Position numbers and translations under genes: made by a program
Shown: positions 11,701 through 20,162 of the stretch, piece by piece
Numbering within the stretch: the stretch's first letter is position 1
Layout: every line of letters begins with the position of its first letter
The notes under the pieces: generated by a model
Database searches by the model: none
Seen by the model: the letters and a program-made list of their open reading frames with translations, nothing else
What the model was told of the DNA's origin: nothing
NCBI RefSeq assembly: GCF_030247195.1
Contig: NC_080671.1
Location: 197,580,676-197,644,675, forward strand
Direction of reading: 5' to 3'
DNA: 64,000 nucleotides
Source: Topomyia yanbarensis
Taxonomy: Eukaryota > Arthropoda > Insecta > Diptera > Culicidae

Positions 11701-12460
11701 AATCAATGTTCCGTGTGAGGTCATATGAGACATTGATTGTTTCTGATGGTCTTGAACCGTTGGCAATTGAAATTACGATAGGCAAATGGTCGCTACCGTG
11801 GGGATCAGGGATCACCTTCCACGTGCAATCTAACTGTAGCGAAGTCGAGCATAGAGATAAATCCAACGCGCTTGCGCGTGTTGGTGGTGTAGGAATCCGT
11901 GTCATTTCTCCCGTGTTTAAGATGGTCATGTTGAAATTGTCGCAAAGATCTTGGATTAATGTTGATCTGTTATCATCGTGAAGACCACCCCATACCGTAC
12001 CGTGCGAGTTAAAGTCTCCTAGAACTAGCCGCGGTGCCGGTAGGAATTCCGTGATATTATAAAGCGTTCGGTTCCCTACCGACGCTCTAGGGGGAATGTA
12101 GATGGAAGCAATGCTAAGGTATTTGCTTTTGATCCTTATTTCACAAGCGACAACTTCAATGCCTGGTGTCGAAGGGAGGTTAATTCGGTTGAAAGAATAG
12201 CACTTTTTAATCCCCAAAAGTACTCCTCCATAGGGGTTTTCTCGATCCAGACGAATTATATTAAAGTCGTGGAAGTTGAGATTTATATCGGAAGTTAACC
12301 AAGTTTCACATAATGCGAAAACATCACATTTTAAACTATTTAGTAAAAATTTAAAGGAATCAATTTTCGGGAGGATACTTCTGCTGTTCCACTGTAGAAC
12401 AGTGATCGAATCAGTGACCTCGTTCGATGACTTAGCCATCGAAGGATACGATCGCTGCAA
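8753..12460 (-). CDS. I-clade ORF2: endonuclease, reverse transcriptase, RNase H
   Basis: The polyprotein of 1,235 residues nicks target DNA and copies the element RNA. The endonuclease is at about 18-232 (VLQWNSRS, CETW, GDFNSHG at 148-154, GSDHLP). The reverse transcriptase is at about 480-760 (SYRPIAMLSC, FGFRKGKG, FLDIKGAFDS, GLPQGSCLSPLLYNFYVND at 633-651, catalytic LADD at 665-668). The RNase H is at about 950-1075, with D957, E990, D1014 and D1070 in FYTDGS, AEL, SDSLSS and PGNEKAD. A C-terminal Cys/His cluster CACDEGYHDIDHVVWVC follows. No stops. The first ATG is at 12460. A second in-frame ATG at 12439 lies in ATGGCTAA, overlapping the ORF1 stop, and is the more likely start by termination-reinitiation. 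The frame differs from ORF1. Confidence 0.93.
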   Translation of the reverse strand: MQRSYPSMAKSSNEVTDSITVLQWNSRSILPKIDSFKFLLNSLKCDVFALCETWLTSDINLNFHDFNIIRLDRENPYGGVLLGIKKCYSFNRINLPSTPGIEVVACEIRIKSKYLSIASIYIPPRASVGNRTLYNITEFLPAPRLVLGDFNSHGTVWGGLHDDNRSTLIQDLCDNFNMTILNTGEMTRIPTPPTRASALDLSLCSTSLQLDCTWKVIPDPHGSDHLPIVISIANGSRPSETINVSYDLTRNIDWKSYATAISAKIESIQELPPEEEYRFLAGLILDSANQAQTKPVPGANTHGRSPTLWWDKECSELYAEKSTAYKTFRDDGLPDSYRQYASLEKRMKCLMKAKKRSYWRRFVEGLTRETAMSTLWGTARRMRNRNSINENVEYSNRWIFAFAKKICPDSVPVQKTYHAASPHDTANETPFSMVEFSLALLSCNNNAPGLDRIKFNLLKNLPDSAKRRLLNLFNKFLEGNIVPHDWRQVKVIAIAKPGKPASDHNSYRPIAMLSCIRKLFEKMILFRLDNWVEANGLLSDTQFGFRKGKGTNDCLALLSTEIQMAYANKEQMASVFLDIKGAFDSVSINVLSEKLHQHGLSPILNNFLLNLLSEKHMHFSHGDLTTSRFSYMGLPQGSCLSPLLYNFYVNDIDDCLANSCTLRQLADDGVVSVTGPKAADLQEPLQDTLDNLSAWALQLGIEFSTEKTELVVFSRKREPAQLQLLLMGVTINQVFTFKYLGVWFDSKGTWGCHIRYLKQKCQQRINFLRTITGTWWGAHPGDLIRLYQTTILSVMEYGCFCFRSAANIHFIKLERIQYRCLRIALGCMQSTHTMSLEVLSGVLPLKNRFWELSYRLLIRCDILNPLVIENFERLVELNSQTRFMSLYFDYMAQSINPSSYNPNHARFLDTSDSTVFFDTSMKEEIRGIPDHILPQVIPNIFYNKFREVDCDKMFYTDGSNLDGSTGFGIFNSTITASFKLNDPASVYVAELAAIQYTLGIIDTLPTDHYFIISDSLSSIEALRAMKPKKQFPYFLGKIRESLYTLSEKSYQITFVWVPSHCSIPGNEKADSLAKVGALNGDIYERPICFNEFFSICRQRTLNSWQTSWSNGELGRWLHSIIPKVSTKPWFRGMDVGRDFIRVMSRLMSNHYTLHAHLRRIGLAESSLCACDEGYHDIDHVVWVCAEYCDARSLLKDSLRARGRPPNVPVRDMLANRDLPYMSLIYNFIKTINIPI

Positions 12461-13769
12461 GGAGGGGCCATTTAGTAGTCAACTGCTTCAAAAATGTTTG
12501 CACTATAGGGAGAAAACGTATCAGAAGGCTTTTAAGAGGATCGGTAACATTGAAAGCTGTGAAAATTAAGTCCACGATGTCAGAAAATTTCATTAGTCCA
12601 TTACTGGACTGAGTGTCTGTTTGAAAAAGAGGGACACTTGGGGTTTCTGGTATCCCTGGAAGTGGTGGGTACTCCTTGTTTGAATTAAAATTTCCAAATC
12701 CAGGAGCAGATTGCTTCGGCATTAGTGCAGCACTTCCGTTGGATTTATTAGATGTGGTTGGCGCACTCTCAGAGAAGGACACCTTGGGACCCTTACGGGG
12801 CAGTCTAGGGGAGGTAGGATTTCTCCGCTTCCTGGACTCCCCCGGGTTAACAAAAGATGTTCCCTCTTGTGGATTATCAGATTCTTGCTCAACAGGAGCC
12901 AAAAGAGCAAAGGAGTTTTCGGAAAGGACAGATGGCGAAGCATTCTTTAACATTTCTGCATAAGAGCGCTTCGAGCGTTCCTTGAGGGAGCGCTTAATTT
13001 TATCCCCGCGCTGTTTGTACGCAGGGCATGATTTAAGAGCATGCGGAGGGCCCCCGCAGTAAACACACTTTTCAGTGTCTTTGTCACAAGAGTCATCCTC
13101 ATGCTCTCCACTGCACTTGCCACATCGTTTTTTATTGCCACAAAAGGTGGCTGTGTGGCCCAACTGTTTGCAGTTGCTGCAGTTCATTACCCGCGGTACA
13201 AACAGGCGTACAGGCAGGCGAACCCTATCCAGAAGGACATAATTTGGAAGAGACGATCCGGCGAAAGTCACCCGAAGCGAGGCTGATGGTATATAGGATT
13301 CTTTATCTCCAGCGAGCGTGTGCAATTTCTTGCAGTCTAATATTTTCACCGGCTTTAATAGGGGGTTTTTAAAACAGCCAGCCCCATACTTCAGCACGTC
13401 CTCGCATGTCAAACTCGCCTCGGTTATGACCCCGTCGACCTCTACATCTACACACGGTACATACACCCTATAATGCTGCGTAAAGCGGGTACAGGAAGCA
13501 ATCCCGTTTGCCTGTGCGAGGTCGCTAACAACAATTTTTAACTTATTCGCGCGAACCTTTGTAATCTGGGTCACGGCCGAGTAATGCTCTGTCAGATCAC
13601 GTGATATTTTCAAAATATCAAATGATTTATTGGTGGTCCGGAAGTAAACCACAAATGGCCCAGTCGAGTTCTCTGGGTATGCTTTTAGGCGAGGGGGTTT
13701 GGTAGGAGGCTTATCAGGGGATGTTTCATCATCCATATTATCATCGGTGGGCTGACCGTCGAGGGACAT
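12432..13769 (-). CDS. I-clade ORF1: zinc-knuckle RNA-binding protein
   Basis: 445 residues. In I-type elements this nucleocapsid-like protein coats the element RNA in the cytoplasm. Three CCHC zinc knuckles are visible: 197-210 (CX2CX4HX4C), 216-228 (CX2CX3HX4C) and 235-248 (CX2CX4HX4C). They are preceded by a region at about 35-105 (GPFVVYFRTTNKSF...) that could be an RRM-like fold. The C-terminal 190 residues are Ser/Pro/Lys-rich and poorly structured. The start ATG is the first in frame, about 320 bp from the 5' end of the element. The stop overlaps the likely ORF2 start in ATGGCTAA. Confidence 0.9.
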   Translation of the reverse strand: MSLDGQPTDDNMDDETSPDKPPTKPPRLKAYPENSTGPFVVYFRTTNKSFDILKISRDLTEHYSAVTQITKVRANKLKIVVSDLAQANGIASCTRFTQHYRVYVPCVDVEVDGVITEASLTCEDVLKYGAGCFKNPLLKPVKILDCKKLHTLAGDKESYIPSASLRVTFAGSSLPNYVLLDRVRLPVRLFVPRVMNCSNCKQLGHTATFCGNKKRCGKCSGEHEDDSCDKDTEKCVYCGGPPHALKSCPAYKQRGDKIKRSLKERSKRSYAEMLKNASPSVLSENSFALLAPVEQESDNPQEGTSFVNPGESRKRRNPTSPRLPRKGPKVSFSESAPTTSNKSNGSAALMPKQSAPGFGNFNSNKEYPPLPGIPETPSVPLFQTDTQSSNGLMKFSDIVDLIFTAFNVTDPLKSLLIRFLPIVQTFLKQLTTKWPLLAAIVSFDG

Positions 13770-14088
13770 TTTAGCGCGAGATCAGCACTTCGCGCAAAGA
13801 ACGATAAAAAGAGCAGTAACGGAATGTATCAAGGGCAAAACAGAAAATAATAGTAGAAGGGAAACAGGTACTTATCTTTTCGATGCCGATGACCTTTGCT
13901 GGGACTGGCTGACAATACCAGCACGACACACTTTGTTTTCGAAACAAAGGCCTAGCAATCACAACTGGCTTTGACACTGCACTGAGCACTGGACACAATA
14001 AAAACTGAGCCGGGGAAGGCAACTGCAAAAGCACTAGCACACGTCTTATCCGAGCGCAAGTCGAACAACGAATGAGAGCTAATGAATC
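13770..14088 (-). promoter_or_regulatory. I-element 5' UTR, expected internal promoter
   Basis: 319 bp between the left end of the 14-bp duplication and the ORF1 ATG. Non-LTR elements of this clade use an internal promoter in the 5' UTR, so this region is expected to hold it. No TATA box is evident. Assignment is by position only. Confidence 0.5.
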
Positions 14089-14102
14089 AAATTTAAATGA
14101 TT
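14089..14102. repeat. 14-bp target-site duplication of the I element, right copy
   Basis: Second copy of AAATTTAAATGATT (first copy at 7892-7905). The bases TTA at 14101-14103 are also the stop codon (TAA on the minus strand) of the interrupted Jockey ORF1. Confidence 0.85.
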
Positions 14103-14475
14103 ATTTAAAGTCATTGATAAATTTTAAGTCCATTACAATTTTGTTAGCAAATTCCCATCCCGCTTCAAACATGGAGGTAGAATTTAACATGGCAATCATC
14201 ATAGGTAACATAGAGTCTTGCAAATATTTTAATTTTTCTTCCGTTACACTACCTAGATCCATTGGACTAAAGGAAACGTTGGGTGCAAACGAGTTTGTAG
14301 GCGTGGTAGCGGTAGCCGTTATTTTAGCCTTGTTACCTGCCACTGAAGTATAAGATGACGCACCATTGTAGGATGGTGTGACGGAGGTTGAAGAACTTGT
14401 TAATCTATTTTGAATCGGATTAACACGTTTGGACGTGTTTTCTTGAAGTGTACCTGAGGAAGTTGGTACATTTTT
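14101..14475 (-). pseudogene. Jockey ORF1, C-terminal part
   Basis: Minus-strand frame reading VPTSSGTLQENTSKRVNPIQ through AGNKAKITATATTPTNS and ending DLKFINDFK with TAA at 14103-14101. It is the end of the ORF1 whose N-terminal and zinc-knuckle part lies at 32336-33009; the composite element at 14471-32322 separates the two. The frame here is open; the defects are in the other piece. Confidence 0.75.
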
Positions 14476-14963
14476 GCCTTTCCCATATAGAAAGGTTATG
14501 CAATCACTCTGAAAAACGTCAACCTAATCCCGGCCCGGAGGGCCGAGTGTCATATCCCATTCAACTCAGTTCGTCGAGATCGGAAAAAGTCTGTATGTGT
14601 GTATGTATGTGTGTATGTATGTGTGTGTATGTGTGTGTATGTATGTGCGTATGTGTCAAATAATGTCACTCATTTTCTCAGAGATGGCTGGACCGATCTG
14701 CCCAAACTTAGTCTCAAATGAAAGGTGCAACCTTCCCATCGGCTGCTATTGAATTTTGGATCGATCGGAATTCTGGTTCCGGAATTACGGGTTTCAGAGT
14801 GCGGCCACACAGAAATTTCTCATATAAACTATAGGAAAATTTAAAAATAGAATTTTTATTTTTGATGCTAAATGTGTTCAAGGTGCATGAAACGTCGAGA
14901 TTTGATGCAAACTCGAAAAAAAATTTGACGACGATTCACTTTTTTGGATTTTGGCACATTTTT
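14476..14963 (+). repeat. Short unit 1 of the GCCTTTCTC repeat family
   Basis: Starts GCCTTTCCCATATAGAAAGG, carries the GGCCCGGAGGGCCGAGTG palindrome, a TCAGTTCGTCGAGATCGG block, a (TGTGTATG)n microsatellite, one GGCTGGACCGAT module, and an AAACGTCGAGATTT block near its end. It is 488 bp, about 40 percent of the full 1.2-kb unit, with two of the three internal sub-repeats missing. Confidence 0.75.
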
Positions 14964-15346
14964 GCCTTTCTCATATAGAAAGGTTATGCAATCACTCTGA
15001 AAAACGTCAACCTAATCCCGGCCAAATTTTTTTTTCGACTCGCATAAGGTTTCTGGATTTTAACAGGGGCGTAGTTGATGGTTTACGGAGAGGGGTTACA
15101 TCCCCCCCCCCCTCTACTGTTCACTCTCCTCCTTTAAAAATCTCCTTAAATCACCCCTCAGACCACCACCCCATCCAGCCCTCATACCCCTCCCTTTCAA
15201 CCCCATCATCTTGTGTATAAGTGCAAAGTGTACTAAGAATGTAATGAAATTTCCACAATTTTGTTGAACATAAAAAGCATCCATGCCATAGTTTAGAGAA
15301 ATGAGAAAGGCACAATTGCACCGCTAGGTGGATTAAAACAGGTTTT
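14964..15346 (+). repeat. Short unit 2: non-autonomous element carrying the CR1-type 3' tail
   Basis: Starts GCCTTTCTCATATAGAAAGG like unit 1 but is truncated after CCTAATCCCGGCC. It then runs through a C-rich stretch (15101-15112) and ends with a 40-bp tail at 15303-15342 beginning GAGAAAGGCACAATTGCACC and ending GGATTAAAACAGG. The same tail, with C changed to T, ends both CR1 copies at 27402-27441 and 32279-32318. A related copy of this subtype lies on the minus strand at 56990-57625. Confidence 0.75.
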
Positions 15347-17757
15347 GCCTTTCTCAATAGAAAGGTATTGCAATTGCTCTGAAAACCGACTTTTTAACGG
15401 AGGCCCGGAGGGCCGAGTGACATATACCATTCGATTCAGTTCGTCGAGTTCGGCAAATGTCTGTGTGTGTGTATGTATGTGTGTGTGTATGTATGTGTGT
15501 GTGTATGTGCGTCTGTGTGTGTGTACGCGAACACAATCTCACTCACTTTTCTCAGAGATGGATGAACCGAATTTTACAAACTTAGTCCCAAATGAAAGGT
15601 GCAACGTTCCCATAGGCTGCTATTGAATTTCTAATGGATCCGACTTCTGGTTCCGGAATTACAGGGTGATGAGTACGATCACGCAGAAAACGTCGATTTT
15701 AATAAATTCAATGAATGTATAAAGGTGAAAAATTTTCCAAAATATGACCACAACTGCTTCGATTTGTAGTATTAGGTCACTAACATCCATTCAAAGTCTA
15801 TTTGGCCACATTGGCCACCATCCTCGGTTCCGGAAGCCCCGGCGGAAGTATCTAAATTCAGAATAACAGTCACATCGGTTTCTCGGAGATGGCTAGACCT
15901 ATTCGACTAAACTTGGCCTCAAATGAAAGGTATTGCGTCCCCGTAAATGGCTATTTGATTTCATCCCGATCCGACTTCCGGTTCCGGAGTTACAGGTTGT
16001 GGCGTGCGATCACATAGCAAATTGTGATTCAAACCGATACTCCGATGAAAGCAAAAAAGGTAAAAATTTCGCTAAAATGTCTCTCAAACAACTTAAATTT
16101 GCTGTTCTAGGTCACCGACGGCCAACCAAACTTTCGTTGACTACATTAACCACCATAGACGGTTCCGGAAGTGCCCGGGAAAAGCGGCCATCTTTCAAAA
16201 TTTACGAACTCACATCAGTTTCCCGGAAATGGTTGGGCCAATTTTCACAAACTTAGTCCCAAATGATAGCTATAATATCCCCATAGATGTCTATAAAATT
16301 TCGTACGGATCGCTTATATGGTTCCGGAAATATAGACTAAACCGTCCGGTCACATATGAAATTCCCATATAAGCCGGAACTCAAATTTTTTTTCAAAGGG
16401 GGGACCCCATGAAATTTCAGAAATCGAATTCGTATTTTTGATGCCAAACATCTTTAAAATGCATGAAACGTCGAGATTTTATGTTATCTCGAAAAAAAAT
16501 TTTTTTTATAAAAATCGACTTTTTGGGACTTTGCCGATTTCGCACCTTTTTGCCTTTCTCAATAGAAAGGTATTGCAATTGCTCTGAAAACCGACTTTTT
16601 AACGGAGGCCCGGAGGGCCGAGTGACATATACCATTCGATTCAGTTCGTCGAGTTCGGCAAATGTCTGTGTGTGTATGTATGTGTGTGTGTATGTATGTG
16701 TGTGTGTATGTGCGTCTGTGTGTGTGTACGCGAACACAATCTCACTCACTTTTCTCAGAGATGGATGAACCGATTTTTACAAACTTAGTCCCAAATGAAA
16801 GGTGCAACGTTCCCATAGGCTGCTATTGAATTTCTAATGGATCCGACTTCCGGTTCCGGAATTACAGGGTGATGAGTACGATCACGCAGAAAACGTCGAT
16901 TTTAAGAAATTCTGCAATGAATGTATAATGGTGAAAAATTTTCCAAAATGTGACCACAACTGCTTCGATTTGTAGTACTAGGTCATTAACAGCCATTCAA
17001 AGTCTCTTTGGTCACATTGGCCACCATCATCGGTTCCGGAAGCCCCGGCGGAAGTATCCAAATTCAGAGTAACAGTCACATCGGTTTCTCGGAGGTGGCT
17101 AGACCGAATCAACCAAACTTAGTCTCAAATGAAAGATGTTGCGTCCCCGTAAATGGCTATTAAATTTTATCCCCAACCGACTTCCGGTTCCGGAGTTACG
17201 GGTTGTGGCGTGCGATCACATAGCAAATTGTGATTCAAACCGATACCCCGATGGAAGCAAAAAAGGTAAAAATTTCGCTAAAATGTCTCTCAAATAACTT
17301 AACTTTGCAGTTCTAGGTCACCGACGGCCAAACAAACTTTCGTTGACTACATTGACCACTATAGACGGTTCCGGAAGTGCCCGGGAAAAGCGGCCATCTT
17401 TCATAACTAGCAAACTCATCTCAGTTTCTCGGAAATGGTTGGGCCGATTTTCACAAACTTAGTCCCAAATGATAGCTCTATTATCCCCACAGATGTCTGT
17501 AAAATTTCGCACGGATCGCTTGTATGGTTCCGGAAATATAGACTGAACGGTCCGGTCACACATGAAATTCCCATATAAGCCGGAACTCAAAATTTTTTTC
17601 AAAGGGGGGACCCCATGAAATTTCAAAAATCGAATTCGTATTTTTGATGCCAAACATCTTTAAAATGCATGAAACGTCGAGATTTTATGTTATCACGATT
17701 TTTTTTTTTTTTTTTGGAAATCGACTTTTTGGGACTTTGCCGATTTTGCACCTTTTT
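15347..17757 (+). repeat. 1.2-kb tandem units 1 and 2
   Basis: Unit 1 is 15347-16551 and unit 2 is 16552-17757. Each begins GCCTTTCTCAATAGAAAGGT, carries the CCCGGAGGGCCGAGTG palindrome, a (TG/TATG)n microsatellite, and three diverged internal sub-repeats about 335 bp apart whose shared core is (G)ATGG-CCGA-CAAA-AAATGA followed by GGTTCCGGA. It ends with GGGGGGACCCCATGAAATTT and a TTTGCACCTTTTT run-in to the next unit. Open frames of 100-135 codons inside are by-products of the repeat and are not genes. Confidence 0.85.
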
Positions 17758-20162
17758 GCCTTTCTCAATAGAAAGGTATTGCAATTGCTCTGAAAACCGA
17801 CTTTTTAACGGAGGCCCGGAGGGCCGAGTGACATATACCATTCGATTCAGTTCGTCGAGTTCGGCAAATGTCTGTGTGTGTGTATGTATGTGTGTGTGTA
17901 TGTATGTGTGTGTGTATGTGCGTCTGTGTGTGTGTACGCGAACACAATCTCACTCACTTTTCTCAGAGATGGATGAACCGAATTTTACAAACTTAGTCCC
18001 AAATGAAAGGTGCAACGTTCCCATAGGCTGCTATTGAATTTCTAATGGATCCGACTTCCGGTTCCGGAATTACAGGGTGATGAGTACGATCACGCAGAAA
18101 ACGTCGATTTTAAGAAATTCTGCAATGAATGTATAATGGTGAAAATTTTTCCAAAATGTGACCACAACTGCTTCGATTTGTAGTACTAGGTCATTAACAG
18201 CCATTCAAAGTCTCTTTGGTCACATTGGCCACCATCATCGGTTCCGGAAGCCCCGGCGGAAGTATCCAAATTCAGAGTAACAGTCACATCGGTTTCTCGG
18301 AGATGGCTAGACCGATTCGACTAAACTTGACCTCAAATGAAAGGTATTGCGTCCCCGTAAGTGGCTATTAAATTTTATCCCCAACCGACTTCCGGTTCCG
18401 GAGTTACAGGTTGTGGCGTGCGATCACATAGCAAATTGTGATTCAAACCGATACTCCGATGAAAGCAAAAAAGGTAAAAATTTCGCTAAAATGTCTCTCA
18501 AACAACTTAAATTTGCTGTTCTAGGTCACCGACGGCCAACCAAACTTTCGTTGACTACATTAACCACCATAGACGGTTCCGGAAGTGCCCGGGAAAAGCG
18601 GCCATCTTTCAAAATTTACGAACTCACATCAGTTTCCCGGAAATGGTTCGGCCAATTTTCACAAACTTAGTCCCAAATGATAGCTATAATATCCCCATAG
18701 ATGTCTATAAAATTTCGTATGGATCGCTTATATGGTTCCGGAAATATAGACTAAACCGTCCGGTCACATATGAAATTCCCATATAAGCCGGAACTCAAAT
18801 TTTTTCTCAAAGGGGGGACCCCATGAAATTTCAGAAATCGAATTCGTATTTTTGATGCCAAACATCTTTAAAATGCATGAAACGTCGAGATTTTATGTTA
18901 TCTCGAAAAAAAAATTTTTTATAAAAATCGACTTTTTGGGACTTTGCCGATTTCGCACCTTTTTGCCTTTCTCAATAGAAAGGTATTGCAATTGCTCTGA
19001 AAACCGACTTTTTAACGGAGGCCCGGAGGGCCGAGTGACATATACCATTCGATTCAGTTCGTCGAGTTCGGCAAATGTCTGTGTGTGTGTATGTATGTGT
19101 GTATGTATGTATGTGTGTGTGTATGTGTGTGTGTATGTGACCAAAAATGTCACTCATTTTTCTCAGAGATGGCTGAACCGATTTTGACAAACTTAGTCTC
19201 AAATGAAAGGTGCAACGTTCCCATAGGCTGCTATTGAATTTCTAATGGATCCGACTTCCGGTTCCGGAATTACAGGGTGATAAGTACGAACACGCAGAAA
19301 ATGTCGATTTTAATAAATTCTGCAATGAATGTATAAAGGTGAAAAATTTTCCAAAATATGACCACAACTGCTTCGATTTGTAGTATTAGGTCACTAACAT
19401 CCATTCAAAGTCTATTTGGCCACATTGGCCACCATCCTCGGTTCCGGAAGCCCCGGCGGAAGTATCTAAATTCAGAATAACAGTCACATCGGTTTCTCGG
19501 AGATGGCTAGACCGATTCGACTAAACTTGGCCTCAAATGAAAGGTATTGCGTCCCCGTAAATGGATATTTAATTTCATTCCGATCCGACTTCCGGTTCCG
19601 GAGTTACAGGTTGTGGCGTGCGATCACATAGCAAATTGTGATTCAAACCGATACTCCGATGAAAGCAAAAAAGGTAAAAATTTCGCTATAATGTCTCTCA
19701 AACAACTTAAATTTGCTGTTCTAGGTCACCGACGGCCAACCAAACTTTCGTTGACTACATTGACCACCATTGACGGTTCCGGAAGTACCCGGGAAAAGCG
19801 GCCATCTTTCAAAATTTACGAACTCGCATCAGTTTCCCGGAAATGGTTAGGCCGATTTTCACAAACTTGGTCCCAAATGATAGCTATAATATCCCCACAG
19901 ATGTCTATAAAATTTCGTACGGATCGCTTATATGGGTCCGGAAATATAGACTAAATCGTCCGGTCACATATGAAATTCCCATATAAGCCGGAACTCAAAT
20001 TTTTTCTCAAAGGGGGGACCCCATGAAATTTCAGAAATCGAATTCGTATTTTTGATGCCAAACATCTTTAAAATGCATGAAACGTCGAGATTTTATGTTA
20101 TCTCGAAAATTTTTTTTTATAAGAATCGACTTTTTGGGACTTTGCCGATTTTGCACCTTTTT
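17758..20162 (+). repeat. Higher-order dimer A (1.2-kb units 3 and 4)
   Basis: Unit 3 (17758-18964) carries the variant GTGTACGCGAACACAATC after its microsatellite. Unit 4 (18965-20162) carries GTGACCAAAAATGTCACTC instead. The pair recurs almost base for base at 20163-22568, so the effective repeat is a 2.4-kb dimer. The differences I can see between the two dimers are in A/T homopolymer tracts. Confidence 0.85.

Larger units (their letters stand above)
7906..14088 (-). mobile_element. Full-length I-clade non-LTR retrotransposon with intact ORFs
   Basis: 6,183 bp on the minus strand, flanked by an exact 14-bp duplication. The order is 5' UTR (14088-13770), ORF1 (13769-12432), ORF2 (12460-8753) and a repeat-bearing 3' UTR (8752-7906) ending in an A tract (poly-T on the plus strand, 7903-7916). 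Both ORFs are free of stops and keep the expected catalytic residues. ORF1 with three zinc knuckles followed by ORF2 with endonuclease, reverse transcriptase and RNase H is the I-clade plan. It inserted just after the stop codon of an already resident Jockey ORF1. By structure this copy could be competent for retrotransposition; whether it is active is not known. Confidence 0.9.
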
